A stretch of DNA of 64,000 bases from Burkholderia cepacia (GCF_001718835.1 NZ_CP013443.1:1240001-1304000); one strand, 5' to 3'. Counted from the stretch's first letter, positions 35,454 to 43,570 are shown. Translations and numbers: made by a program. The notes: generated by a model from the sequence alone, not told the origin.

Positions 35454-35584
35454 GTACTGATCGTGATGGCGTCGCGGTCTGGCCTAGACGCGCCGTGACG
35501 GTGGCAGGAGGGCGGGGCGAGCCCACCGGCGAGGCCGCGGGCTGCAGACCGCGGATTGTACCTTGCCGGTCATCTGATAAAAAC

Positions 35585-35602
35585 AAACCGGGTAGACGGT
35601 TT
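35585..35602. promoter_or_regulatory. Candidate TetR operator
   Basis: AAACCG-GGTAGA-CGGTTT, a perfect 6-bp dyad with a 6-bp spacer, in the divergent region between the TetR gene and the DUF3313 gene, 94 bases before the latter's ATG. The arrangement is typical for a TetR-type operator. Confidence 0.55.
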
Positions 35603-35695
35603 ACATATGAGAGGTGCAGTGCTACGCTTCGGCCACGTCAAATCTTTCGACATTTCACGACTGGTGACGCCAGGCGCCTTCTCAAGGAACCAGAC

Positions 35696-36358
35696 ATGTT
35701 CAGCACCCGATTCATTCCTTTTCTCGTATCGAGCGCCACGGCGCTCGCGTTGACGGCGTGCGCCGGCGTGCAGCCCGTTGCGTATTCCGGTCTTGCGTCG
35801 TCCTCGCAACTCACGCAGAACCGGACCAGCGATGCTGCACAGGTGCCGTACCGGTACGCGGCGCAGGTGGACTGGTCGAAATATCGGCAGGTCATTGTCG
35901 ATCCGGTCGACATCTACACTGGCCGGGACAATCAGTTCGGCGACTTGAAAGCGGAGGACAAGGCCGCGCTTGCGGACTACATGCGCAAGACGTTCACTGA
36001 AAAGCTCGCAACGCGCTTTCAGATTGCACCGCAACCGTCGCCTGCTGCGCTGCGCGTCCGACTCACCCTCACCGGCGCGGAAAAGACGACGGCAGTGGTC
36101 GGGCAAGCAATGCACTTCGACATCGCCGGCAATCTCTATAACGGCGTGCAGGCAATTCGAGGGGGGAAGGGGGCGTTCAGCGGCTCGGTTTCATATGCAG
36201 TCGAGGTGTACGACAGCTCGAACGGCCGGCTTCTGACTGCATACGTGACGAAGCAATACCCGAACGCGATGAACCTGCCTGCCGCATTCGGCTCGCTAAG
36301 CGCGGCCAGGACTGGAATCGACAAGGGCGCGGATGCCCTCGTCAGTCAGTTGCAGTGA
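35696..36358 (+). CDS. DUF3313-family lipoprotein
   Basis: 220 aa with a lipoprotein signal (LTAC, Cys22) and the DUF3313 pattern: WSKYRQVIVDPVDIYTGRDNQF, KAALADYMRKTFTEKL, then VRLTLTGAEKT. Function of the family is unknown; localisation to the inner face of the outer membrane is inferred (residue +2 is Ala, not Asp). ATG 35696 follows AAGGA by 8 bases; the frame is open further upstream, but without a signal peptide. First gene of a rightward set controlled by the divergent TetR, upstream of a small membrane protein and an MCE protein. Confidence 0.8.
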   Translation: MFSTRFIPFLVSSATALALTACAGVQPVAYSGLASSSQLTQNRTSDAAQVPYRYAAQVDWSKYRQVIVDPVDIYTGRDNQFGDLKAEDKAALADYMRKTFTEKLATRFQIAPQPSPAALRVRLTLTGAEKTTAVVGQAMHFDIAGNLYNGVQAIRGGKGAFSGSVSYAVEVYDSSNGRLLTAYVTKQYPNAMNLPAAFGSLSAARTGIDKGADALVSQLQ

Positions 36359-36487
36359 CCGCCTGAGGCGTAACTTGCTCGGTGCATCAACGCACGGGGC
36401 TGCGACGCATGTCATGCAACAGACGATTCGTCATTCAGCAGGATCGTCAAGCCGGTCGCAACCGTCAACTGCCGTGGAGCCGGAAAC

Positions 36488-36706
36488 ATGCGGGAAATTG
36501 CACATCTTGTTCTGAACACGCCGCCCCCGCTCATGGTTTCGATCGTGTTCGCCGTTGCCTATCTGGTGATCGGGATTCCCGCTCACATCATCCGGGGTGC
36601 AATTGCACGGGATGTGTTCGGCACCATGGCCGGCGTGTTTGCTGCGCTCTTCTATCTGACCATCGTGCTGGGGTTCCAGGCCGATATTCGAGACTTGTCC
36701 CAATGA
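36488..36706 (+). CDS. Small membrane protein, two predicted helices
   Basis: 72 aa: MREIAHLVLNTPPP followed by hydrophobic segments at about 15-35 and 44-64, ending FQADIRDLSQ. I do not recognise the family. GGAG lies about eight bases before the ATG. It starts 129 bp after the DUF3313 gene, and its stop overlaps an ATG (ATGA) of a 44-codon ORF. Coding potential is supported by the amphipathic/hydrophobic layout rather than by similarity. It could be the membrane partner of the downstream MCE protein. Confidence 0.6.
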   Translation: MREIAHLVLNTPPPLMVSIVFAVAYLVIGIPAHIIRGAIARDVFGTMAGVFAALFYLTIVLGFQADIRDLSQ

Positions 36707-36837
36707 ATTCGCGAGCTACTTCGACAAATGCATGCAAGCGATGGGAATTGCGCGTTCGGAATGGTGCCGATCACGGTGCCGTTATTTTGCGACGTGCGGT
36801 CATGACGCCACGCATCGCGGGGGGCGTGGCGGCATGA
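36703..36837 (+). CDS. Tiny ORF (44 codons) in an overlap chain, uncertain
   Basis: Starts inside the stop of the preceding gene (ATGA) and ends with a stop overlapping the next ATG (again ATGA at 36834). The peptide is basic, without a recognisable domain. The double overlap suggests translational coupling, but chance or a decayed gene cannot be excluded. Confidence 0.3.
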   Translation: MNSRATSTNACKRWELRVRNGADHGAVILRRAVMTPRIAGGVAA

Positions 36838-36929
36838 CGAGCGGCATCTTGCGCCGGCTGAGGCAGCATTTGATTCGTGCCGTCAGGGTCGGGAAAGGCA
36901 TTCGCGACCTCGTCACCGGGAAACTGTAG
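36834..36929 (+). CDS. Tiny basic ORF (31 codons) leading into the MCE gene, uncertain
   Basis: Begins MTSGILRRLRQHLIRAV and is strongly basic, possibly amphipathic-helical. Its TAG stop shares one base with the GTG start of the MCE gene (TAGTG). It could be a coupling peptide that delivers ribosomes to the MCE start, or simply leader sequence. Confidence 0.3.
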   Translation: MTSGILRRLRQHLIRAVRVGKGIRDLVTGKL

Positions 36930-38350
36930 TGTGGCGCGCGTGCGGGTTGCTGGCCGCATGCTGTGCTCCGCTTGCAGCGCTGCTCGTATTCCTGATGACC
37001 GAAACAGGGACGCCGTCGGAAGCGGATGTGACAGTCAGTTTCGCCAGTGCCGAGGGGCTCGTGCCCGGCAAGACCCTCGTGCGCTACCGGGGCGTCGAAA
37101 TCGGCAGACTGACTGCTCTGAACATGTCGACCGACCGGACGCGAGTGCTCGCCACCGTCCTGCTCGACATCGCTGCGGCTCGCTTCACGACTTGCGACGC
37201 GCGCTTCTGGATCGTTCGCCCGAGCGTTGAACTGACCGGCATGTCACGTCTCGACACCGCATTCTCCGGTTCGTATATCGGCGTCGACATAGGGCGCGCG
37301 TCCCGGCAATGTCGCGTCTTTGACGGACATGAGACAGCACCCGTCGTACCGTATGGCTCCAGTGGGACGCGATTCGTTCTTCACGCTGCTTCAATGGGAT
37401 CGTTGGCCGCGGGATCGCCTGTCTACTTCAAGCAGATGCGAGTCGGGAGCGTGCTCGACGCCTCGCTGTCTGCACGAGGAGACGGCGTAGACCTCAGTGC
37501 CTGGATCGGCTCGCCGTTTGACCGCTATGTCACGGCGAACACGCGTTGGTGGCATGCGAGCGGCATCGACGCACGGCTCGGTTCCGGCGGCATCAGGATG
37601 GACATCGCGTCGCCGTCGGCAGTCTGGTCGGGCGGTATTGCGTTCGAGACTCCGGTTCCGTCAGGCGAGCTGTCCCACAGGTTGCCGGACCGCGAACCGT
37701 TCACGCTGTTCGCTACCCGAGCCGATGCCCTTCGCCGAGCAGATGATGGCCCCGCCGCATCGGTTCGCATGCGGTTTGCGGCGTCGGCTCAAGGTTTGTC
37801 CGTCGGCGCCCCCGTCGATTTTCATGGCGTTGAAATTGGCGAGGTCACTGCGGTCGCGGTCGAATTAGATAGGGCTCTTCAGCGCACCGACATGATCGTT
37901 ACGCTCGATCTGTACCCTGCACGACTGGGCGAAACCTACCGGCGTGCATTGGGTGGCGGTGACAGTGCGGCGGGCCGGAATCTGTTGCACCAACTGGTTG
38001 CACAAGGGTTGCGCGGCCAATTGCGCATCGGAAACCAGCTGACCGCGCAGCGCTACATCGCACTCGAATTCTTTCCGCACGCGGCGCCGGCCAATGTCGA
38101 CACCAGCCATGTCCTGGTCGAACTGCCCACCGTACCGAATGCACTGGAGACATTGCGGGAGCAGGTTGTCGACATCGGCGACAGGATCGGCCGCATCCCG
38201 CTTGCCGAGATCGGGCGTCGTGTCGACGAGACATCGCGGTCGGCCGACTCTTTTTTTCGGCAGGTCAATGACGAGTTGGCGCCGGCGCTCAAAAAAGGCG
38301 CGATGCCCGCCAAGGCATCGCGCGAAGGACGGCGTGGAGCCGACGAATGA
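36929..38350 (+). CDS. MCE-domain (PqiB/MlaD-like) lipid-transport protein
   Basis: 473 aa, N-terminal membrane anchor (LLAACCAPLAALLVFLM), then three MCE repeats starting near residues 34 (VTVSFASAEGLVPGKTLVRYRGVEIG), 148 (RFVLHAASMGSLAAGSPVYFKQMRVG) and 275 (RMRFAASAQGLSVGAPVDFHGVEIG). This is the architecture of PqiB, which forms a periplasm-spanning lipid tunnel. Usual PqiB is longer (about 545 aa) and is encoded after pqiA and before pqiC; no pqiA or pqiC is here. A GTG start is used. The last ~20 codons run through the phoX terminator. Likely role: lipid movement between membranes, by homology. Confidence 0.8.
   Translation: MWRACGLLAACCAPLAALLVFLMTETGTPSEADVTVSFASAEGLVPGKTLVRYRGVEIGRLTALNMSTDRTRVLATVLLDIAAARFTTCDARFWIVRPSVELTGMSRLDTAFSGSYIGVDIGRASRQCRVFDGHETAPVVPYGSSGTRFVLHAASMGSLAAGSPVYFKQMRVGSVLDASLSARGDGVDLSAWIGSPFDRYVTANTRWWHASGIDARLGSGGIRMDIASPSAVWSGGIAFETPVPSGELSHRLPDREPFTLFATRADALRRADDGPAASVRMRFAASAQGLSVGAPVDFHGVEIGEVTAVAVELDRALQRTDMIVTLDLYPARLGETYRRALGGGDSAAGRNLLHQLVAQGLRGQLRIGNQLTAQRYIALEFFPHAAPANVDTSHVLVELPTVPNALETLREQVVDIGDRIGRIPLAEIGRRVDETSRSADSFFRQVNDELAPALKKGAMPAKASREGRRGADE
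38291..38323 (-). terminator. phoX terminator, inside the end of the MCE gene
   Basis: On the minus strand: GCGCGATGCC - loop - GGCATCGCGC (38314-38323 and 38298-38307), a perfect 10-bp stem, followed by C and six Ts (38296-38291). It stops transcription from phoX. The same bases encode the C-terminus of the converging MCE gene. Confidence 0.75.
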
Positions 38351-38410
38351 ACGTGATGAAGCAGGAGTCCGTGAGCGTCAAGACCGGCCGTTCCGGTCCT
38401 GACGCGGCGC

Positions 38411-40369
38411 TCAGGCCTTCGCGAGCTTGATGCTGGTCTGCTCGGCCGTCAGGTAACCGACGCTCGCGCCGAAGCGGTCCTTGAAGTTCGCGCGCACGAG
38501 CGGGTCGAGCGTCGGCTTGACCTTGTCGTGCAGCGGCGATTCCCAGTCGCCCGCGTGCTGGAAGTTGCTCATGATGTACGTCCAGCCGTTGATCTCGTCG
38601 ACCGCGTGCAGGCCCGTCGATTCCGCGCCGGCCGGGCACGACAGCACGCGCGCGAGCGATTTCGTGTCGACGTTGTAGGCCCACAGGAAGTTGTTCACGT
38701 GCATGCCCGAGTCTTCGCCGATGAAGAGCGTGCGCAGCTTTTCGGAGAACTTCAGGTTGTCCGGGTTCGCGATCTTGTCCGGGTTCGCGAGGTTGCCGAG
38801 CCCGTCGGCCGCGGCGAGATCCTCGCCGACGAGCGCCGCCGGCGCGCCCATGTCGACCGGCACCCATTCGCTGTCGATCGCGCTGCCCGTCGTGTCGCGC
38901 TGGCTGCCCTTCAGGTTCAGCGCATAGACGGCGCCCGCGGCGATCTTCTTGTCGACCGCGACGTCGCGCGACACCGCATTGCCCTTGACCATCGACGTCT
39001 CGATCCGCGACATCGCCGTGTAGACGATCTTGTCCTTCGCGTTCACGGTCGTGCCTTCGAGCTTCGTGAAGCCCATGCTGCCGCCGAGCAGCGCCGCATA
39101 GCGGTGCGTCTCGAGGAACGCGGCCGCCTTTTCCATCCCCGGCTTCACGCGCATCCAGTTGAACTTGCCGCCGAAGTGGATCTTCGTGTAGCTCGCATCG
39201 TTCGGGTCGGTGGTCGCCAGGTCCATGATGTCCGACGCCTTCAACGTGTTCGCGAGCGCTTCGATCTCGCTGCTCGTCGCATGGCCGATCCTGATCCACG
39301 TGAGCGTCGCGGTGCCGGCGCCGGCCGACGACGTCTGCGTCCACTTCGCGACGTACAGCGTGCCGGCCGACAGGTCGGCGGCCTTGTCGGCGACGAACAT
39401 GAACAGGCCGCCGTTGGTCGCGTCGTCGCCCATCATCACGGTGCGCTGGTCCGGCATCACCTGGATCAGCTCGTGCGAGATGCGGCCGAGGCAATAGTGC
39501 TTCTTCACCGTGCCCGTGCCGTCAGGATTCACGGTGATCTCGGGCAGGTGGCCGTAGTGGTAGGGGTTCGCCTTCGTCTCGTCGCCGAACGTGTTCTTGC
39601 TGAACGCCTTGAACTGCGCGTCGGTCGCGACCCTGGTCGCGTCCGGCTCGTACTCCTCGCTCGACAGGTGCGTGCCCCACGGCGACAGGCTCGCGCCGCA
39701 CGTGATCCACAGGCCGTGCGCCTTCGACGTGTCGACGTTGTGGTACTTGACGACCTTCAGCGCGCCGCTGGCCGGATCCTGGTCGAGCGTCAGCACCGCG
39801 ATCGGCGACGGCAGCTGGCCGTACTGCGATGCGCTCGCCTGATCGCGCGTCGTGTATTCGAATTGCACGACGGCGAACACCGTGTTGCCTTTCACGCCGG
39901 GCACGTTCGCGTTCTTCAGCGTCAGCAGCGAGCTGCCGTCCGGGCAGTCGGAGTAGAACTGGCGCTCCTTGCCGGCAACCGAGCGGTCGATGATCGGCTG
40001 GTTGTTGATGTCGTAGTAGCCGCCCGCGAGCGTCGTGCCGCCCTTGCCGTCCGGCACCATGTCGCCCGTCACGAAGAACGGCCGGTACGCCAGCTTGAAG
40101 TTGCGCGCCGAGCCGTCCGAGAACGCCACCGACAGCGTCGAGCCGACCGTCGTCGTGGCCATCGCGGCCGCGTTGTCGAGCGTGGGCGCCGCCATCGATG
40201 CGAAGCTCGCCGCGGCGAATGCCGCGGCGGCCGGTGTCGCGGCCGGATTGTCGTCGCCGCCGCAACCCGTCAGCAGGGCCGGCAGTGCGAGACCGGAAAG
40301 GGGAAGCATCGGCGCGCCGGCGAGGATCTTCAGGGCCTGACGACGGGAAGCATTGGGCAACGCGGGCAT
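38411..40369 (-). CDS. phoX: PhoX-family alkaline phosphatase
   Basis: 652 aa, DUF839/PhoX family: a calcium/iron-dependent phosphatase releasing phosphate from organic esters outside the cytoplasm. N-terminus has a Tat-like twin arginine (SRRQALKIL, residues 8-16) and a lipobox ending LLTGC (Cys36), so it may be a Tat-exported lipoprotein. Conserved parts include CGASLSPWGTHLSSEEYEPD and LGRISHELIQ. Located between amtB and the MCE gene, all but the latter on the minus strand. A foldable leader lies upstream. A clear Pho box is not evident, so phosphate control is unproven. Confidence 0.85.
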   Translation of the reverse strand: MPALPNASRRQALKILAGAPMLPLSGLALPALLTGCGGDDNPAATPAAAAFAAASFASMAAPTLDNAAAMATTTVGSTLSVAFSDGSARNFKLAYRPFFVTGDMVPDGKGGTTLAGGYYDINNQPIIDRSVAGKERQFYSDCPDGSSLLTLKNANVPGVKGNTVFAVVQFEYTTRDQASASQYGQLPSPIAVLTLDQDPASGALKVVKYHNVDTSKAHGLWITCGASLSPWGTHLSSEEYEPDATRVATDAQFKAFSKNTFGDETKANPYHYGHLPEITVNPDGTGTVKKHYCLGRISHELIQVMPDQRTVMMGDDATNGGLFMFVADKAADLSAGTLYVAKWTQTSSAGAGTATLTWIRIGHATSSEIEALANTLKASDIMDLATTDPNDASYTKIHFGGKFNWMRVKPGMEKAAAFLETHRYAALLGGSMGFTKLEGTTVNAKDKIVYTAMSRIETSMVKGNAVSRDVAVDKKIAAGAVYALNLKGSQRDTTGSAIDSEWVPVDMGAPAALVGEDLAAADGLGNLANPDKIANPDNLKFSEKLRTLFIGEDSGMHVNNFLWAYNVDTKSLARVLSCPAGAESTGLHAVDEINGWTYIMSNFQHAGDWESPLHDKVKPTLDPLVRANFKDRFGASVGYLTAEQTSIKLAKA

Positions 40370-40374
40370 GTGGA

Positions 40375-40457
40375 GTCCAGTTTCAGTTGTTGGAAGCGTC
40401 GTCGCCTTCGCGTGGCTTGCGATCGCAAGCTGTACGAAGGCAAATTGAAAACTGGAC
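40375..40457 (-). promoter_or_regulatory. Structured leader upstream of phoX
   Basis: GTCCAGTTT (40375-40383) is the exact complement of AAACTGGAC (40449-40457), and between them lies a 16-bp perfect palindrome GCTTGCGATCGCAAGC (40415-40430). The first arm abuts the phoX ribosome site and start, so the fold could mask translation; the palindrome could equally be an operator. Confidence 0.4.
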
Positions 40458-40528
40458 GGAAGTGTAAGGACGCTCGATGAAAGTTTTTTGAATCGAAGTT
40501 GTAGGGTGGTCGAACGTTCGCTCGAATC

Positions 40529-41722
40529 TCAGTCGCGTTCGGGCGTCGCCGAGATGCGGTGGATCGACAGGTCCGCGCCGTCGAACTCGGCTTCGCGGTC
40601 GAGGCGCAGCCCGACGGTCGCCTTCAGCGCACCGTACACGAGCGTGCCGCCCGCGGTCGCGATCGCGATGCCGCCGAGCGTGCCGACGAGCTGCGACATG
40701 AACGACACGCCGCCGAGGCCACCGAGCGCGGGCAGGCCGAACACGCCGGCCGCGAGGCCGCCGAGCGCGCCGCACATGCCGTGCAGCGGCCACACGCCGA
40801 GCACGTCGTCGATGCGCCACTTGTTCTGCACGCAGGTGAACATCGCGACGAACAGTGCGCCGGCAGCGGCGCCCGTGACGAGTGCGCCGATCGGGTGCAT
40901 CACGTCGGAGCCCGCGCACACCGCGACGAGGCCCGCGAGCGGCCCGTTGTACGTGAAGCCCGGGTCGTTGCGGCCGGCCATCCACGCGGCGAGCGTGCCG
41001 CCGACCATCGCCATCAGCGAGTTCACGGCGACGAGGCCGCTGATCTTGTCGAGCGTCTGCGCGCTCATCACGTTGAAGCCGAACCAGCCGACCGCGAGCA
41101 CCCACGCACCGAGCGCGAGGAACGGGATGTTCGACGGCGGGTGCGCGGCGATCCGGCCGTCCTTCGCATAACGGCCGTGGCGCGCGCCGAGCAGCAGTAC
41201 GGCCGGCAGCGCGACCCAGCCGCCGAACGCGTGCACGACGACGGAGCCCGCGAAATCGTGGAACGGCGCGCCGAACGCGTGCGTGAGCCAGGCCTGCACG
41301 CCGAAGCGTTCGTTCCACGCGATCCCTTCGAAGAACGGATAGATGAAGCCGACGATGATCAGCGTCGCGACCAGCTGCGGATTGAACTTCGCGCGCTCGG
41401 CGATACCGCCGGACACGATCGCGGGAATCGCCGCCGCGAAGGTCAGCAGAAAGAAGAAGCGTACGAGCGCGTAGCCGCTGTGCTGCGACAGCGTGCCGAT
41501 GTCGTCGAAGAACTCGACGCCGTACGCGATCGTGTAGCCGATGAAGAAATATGCGAGCGTCGACACCGAGAAGTCGACCAGGATTTTCACGAGCGCGTTG
41601 ACCTGGTTCTTCTTGCGGACCGTGCCGAGTTCGAGAAATGCAAAGCCCGCGTGCATCGCGAGCACCATGACGGCGCCGATCAACAGGAACAGTGAGTCGA
41701 CGCCGGATTTCAGACCATCCAT
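40529..41722 (-). CDS. amtB: AmtB-type ammonium transporter
   Basis: 397 aa, about eleven membrane segments. The pore histidines are visible as VVHAFGG (His164) and WPLHGMCG (His314), with the conserved HDFAG aspartate (Asp156) and the FAAAIPAIVSGG loop. Imports ammonium when nitrogen is scarce. Start at ATG 41722 (MDGLKSG), preceded by AAGGAAG; the frame is open much further upstream in a spurious Arg-rich run. No glnK/PII gene is adjacent, although amtB is usually coupled to one. Confidence 0.9.
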   Translation of the reverse strand: MDGLKSGVDSLFLLIGAVMVLAMHAGFAFLELGTVRKKNQVNALVKILVDFSVSTLAYFFIGYTIAYGVEFFDDIGTLSQHSGYALVRFFFLLTFAAAIPAIVSGGIAERAKFNPQLVATLIIVGFIYPFFEGIAWNERFGVQAWLTHAFGAPFHDFAGSVVVHAFGGWVALPAVLLLGARHGRYAKDGRIAAHPPSNIPFLALGAWVLAVGWFGFNVMSAQTLDKISGLVAVNSLMAMVGGTLAAWMAGRNDPGFTYNGPLAGLVAVCAGSDVMHPIGALVTGAAAGALFVAMFTCVQNKWRIDDVLGVWPLHGMCGALGGLAAGVFGLPALGGLGGVSFMSQLVGTLGGIAIATAGGTLVYGALKATVGLRLDREAEFDGADLSIHRISATPERD

Positions 41723-41964
41723 GCCGTGGCTTCCTTGCGCAAAAAAAGGGCGAGGAACGCAAAAATCGAGCCAAGCTGGTGAACGGCTGCGTGGAATTGG
41801 TGCGGTGCGCGCTGCCGGATGGGGCGCCGGCGCGACGTGCGCGCATCGGGGGAGCGACGGCTGCCCAGCGGGGCGCCGTCGAGCGCACGGACGTGGTGCG
41901 TGGCGTTCCGATCTGGTGCGGACGAGGTGCGCGATCGTGCGGCATCGCGCACCGGCCTGGCGCG

Positions 41965-42300
41965 TCAGGAGCGCCGGAAGGACAGGCGCGGGCGGCGCAG
42001 CCGCACGGCGCACGCGCACCAGTACGCCGCGACGGCCGCGAGCCCGAGCGCGGCGAACGCGAGCGCCGCGAAGCCGGCCGGGGACGCGTCGGCGCTGTCG
42101 GCGGTCAGCATTTCGCGCGCGACGATCAGCGCGGCCGTCCAGAAGCCGAGAATCCCTTGGGTGAGCAGGCGCGCGGATTCGATGCGGCGTGCGCGGCCGA
42201 TTTCCGGCGGGTGGCGCGAGCACCGCGCGCGCAGACACAGGAACCAGGCGACGGCCAGCAGGGCCGCCAGGATGATGAGCCAGTCGACGAGGAAATCCAT
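41965..42300 (-). CDS. Small membrane protein of unknown function
   Basis: 111 aa: an N-terminal helix (WLIILAALLAVAWFLCL), a basic loop with RARRIESARLLTQG, and two further hydrophobic stretches at ~50-65 and ~76-95. I do not recognise the family. The layout (hydrophobic segments flanked by Arg-rich loops) supports a real gene over a shadow. It lies upstream of amtB on the same strand with a 242-bp gap in which I see nothing clear, and diverges from the lipoprotein gene. Confidence 0.6.
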   Translation of the reverse strand: MDFLVDWLIILAALLAVAWFLCLRARCSRHPPEIGRARRIESARLLTQGILGFWTAALIVAREMLTADSADASPAGFAALAFAALGLAAVAAYWCACAVRLRRPRLSFRRS

Positions 42301-42491
42301 GAATTGCGGATCGCGGGCGATGCGGGTCGGAGGGACTTCACTTTAGGGCGATCGCTCGCACGATTGAATCAGACGAATCCGAAATTGAAAGCTGTTTTTA
42401 ACCCGGAGTGAGCGAAATGCGGCTCGCATCGGCGGTATCATCGACGTCGGTTCAACCACGAGGCCGCGCCACGCGCGGCCGGAGATTGCAG

Positions 42492-42896
42492 ATGAAGGTA
42501 AGTGAATGGCGAGTGAGCGGGCGCGGGCCCGCGCTGGCGGTTGTCGCCGCGTGCGCGGCGCTGCTGCTCGGCGGATGCGAGAAGTCCGGTGCGCCGGTCA
42601 CGCAACCCGATACGGCCGCGAGCGCGGCCGCCGATGCCGCGAAGCACGCGACGCAGGCGATCGACCAGGTGACGAGCGCGGCGAAGGCCGGCATCGCGTC
42701 CGCGGCGTCGGCCGTGCCGCCGCTGTCCGCGAGCGGCCTCGCCTCCGCCGCGCAGGCGCAGATCGACGCGGCTGCTTCCGCGGTCGTCGCGCATGCGGCT
42801 TCCGAAGCCGGCGCGAAGATCGCCGAAGCCGGGCGCAAGCTCCAGCAATGGAGCCAGCAGGGCGCGTCCGCCACCAAGCCTGCCAGCGGCCAGTGA
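42492..42896 (+). CDS. Ala-rich putative lipoprotein
   Basis: 134 aa. Lipoprotein signal peptide with lipobox LLGGC (Cys29), then a low-complexity Ala/Ser/Gln helical region with repeats such as SAAADAAKHATQAIDQ, suggestive of a coiled coil. No family recognised. ATG 42492 gives the proper signal; the frame is open upstream. Precedes the Rrf2 gene by ~90 bp. Confidence 0.65.
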   Translation: MKVSEWRVSGRGPALAVVAACAALLLGGCEKSGAPVTQPDTAASAAADAAKHATQAIDQVTSAAKAGIASAASAVPPLSASGLASAAQAQIDAAASAVVAHAASEAGAKIAEAGRKLQQWSQQGASATKPASGQ

Positions 42897-42921
42897 GCGG
42901 ACGCTTGCATGATCCGCAAAA

Positions 42922-42940
42922 TGTAATTATGATGGTTACA
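42922..42940. promoter_or_regulatory. Rrf2 operator candidate, site 1
   Basis: TGTAATTATGATGGTTACA: TGTAA...TTACA dyad, 50 bases before the Rrf2 gene start. It shares TGTAATTA and GTTACA at the same spacing with 43528-43546. Suggests autoregulation. Confidence 0.65.
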
Positions 42941-42989
42941 CATGTCGCCGGCAGCCGGTTCGGGCCGGCGGCGCTCGAGTGGGCGAGGA

Positions 42990-43445
42990 ATGAATACCAG
43001 CAGCCGCTTCGCGTTTGCCGTCCACGTGCTTGCCTTGCTGTCGATGCAGGAAGGCGTGCCGCTGTCGTCCGACATCATCGCGGGCAGCGTGAACACGAAC
43101 CCGGCGCTGATCCGCCGCTTGCTGTCGATGCTGGCGGCCGCCGGGCTGACCACGTCGCAGCTGGGCGCGGGCGGCGGTGCGCTGCTGGCGCGCGAGCCCG
43201 GCGCGATCACGCTGCTCGACGTGTATCGCGCGGTCGACGATGCGCAACTGTTCGCGCTGCACCGCGAGGCGCCGAATCCCGCGTGTCTCGTCGGGCGGCA
43301 CATCCAGGGCGCGCTGACCGACTACATCGGCGACGCGCAGCGCGCGATGGAAGCATCGCTTGCCACCCGCACGCTGGCCGACGTCACGGCCGACGTGCTG
43401 AATTCCGAGCAGCTTCGGCTCGATCGGGCCGGCGCCGGCGGATGA
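42990..43445 (+). CDS. Rrf2-family transcriptional regulator
   Basis: About 151 aa, Rrf2/YwnA-like winged helix: RFAFAVHVLALLS, SSDIIAGSVNTNPALIRRLLSML (recognition helix) and GGGALLAREPGAITLLDVY. The three-cysteine Fe-S motif of IscR/NsrR is missing (one Cys, in NPACLVG), so it probably does not sense through an Fe-S cluster. ATG 42990 is preceded by GAGG; the in-frame ATG at 42942 is possible. Next to an oxidoreductase with a shared operator, so probably its dedicated repressor, possibly responding to a redox or electrophile signal. Confidence 0.8.
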   Translation: MNTSSRFAFAVHVLALLSMQEGVPLSSDIIAGSVNTNPALIRRLLSMLAAAGLTTSQLGAGGGALLAREPGAITLLDVYRAVDDAQLFALHREAPNPACLVGRHIQGALTDYIGDAQRAMEASLATRTLADVTADVLNSEQLRLDRAGAGG

Positions 43446-43527
43446 GCGAATGGTGGAGCAGTGAGCCGGCCGCGCCGCGCGTGGCCGGTGCAACGGGGTG
43501 GACCACCCCATTTTTTTCGGTCTTATC

Positions 43528-43546
43528 TGTAATTAACTTTGTTACA
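43528..43546. promoter_or_regulatory. Rrf2 operator candidate, site 2
   Basis: TGTAATTAACTTTGTTACA, 25 bases before the oxidoreductase start. Matches site 1 in 14 of 19 positions, including both outer half-sites; it would block the promoter of the oxidoreductase gene when bound. Confidence 0.65.
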
Positions 43547-43570
43547 TATTTTGCTTACTGGAGAATCGAC

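Noticed and set aside
36382..36837. 151-codon ORF covering the small membrane protein gene
   Set aside because: Its first two thirds are an out-of-frame shadow; only the last 44 codons form the separate overlapping ORF recorded above.
40529..42238. Extended 569-aa form of the ammonium transporter
   Set aside because: The N-terminal ~170 residues are Arg/Pro-rich and not membrane-like; ATG 41722 with a good ribosome site gives the normal AmtB length.
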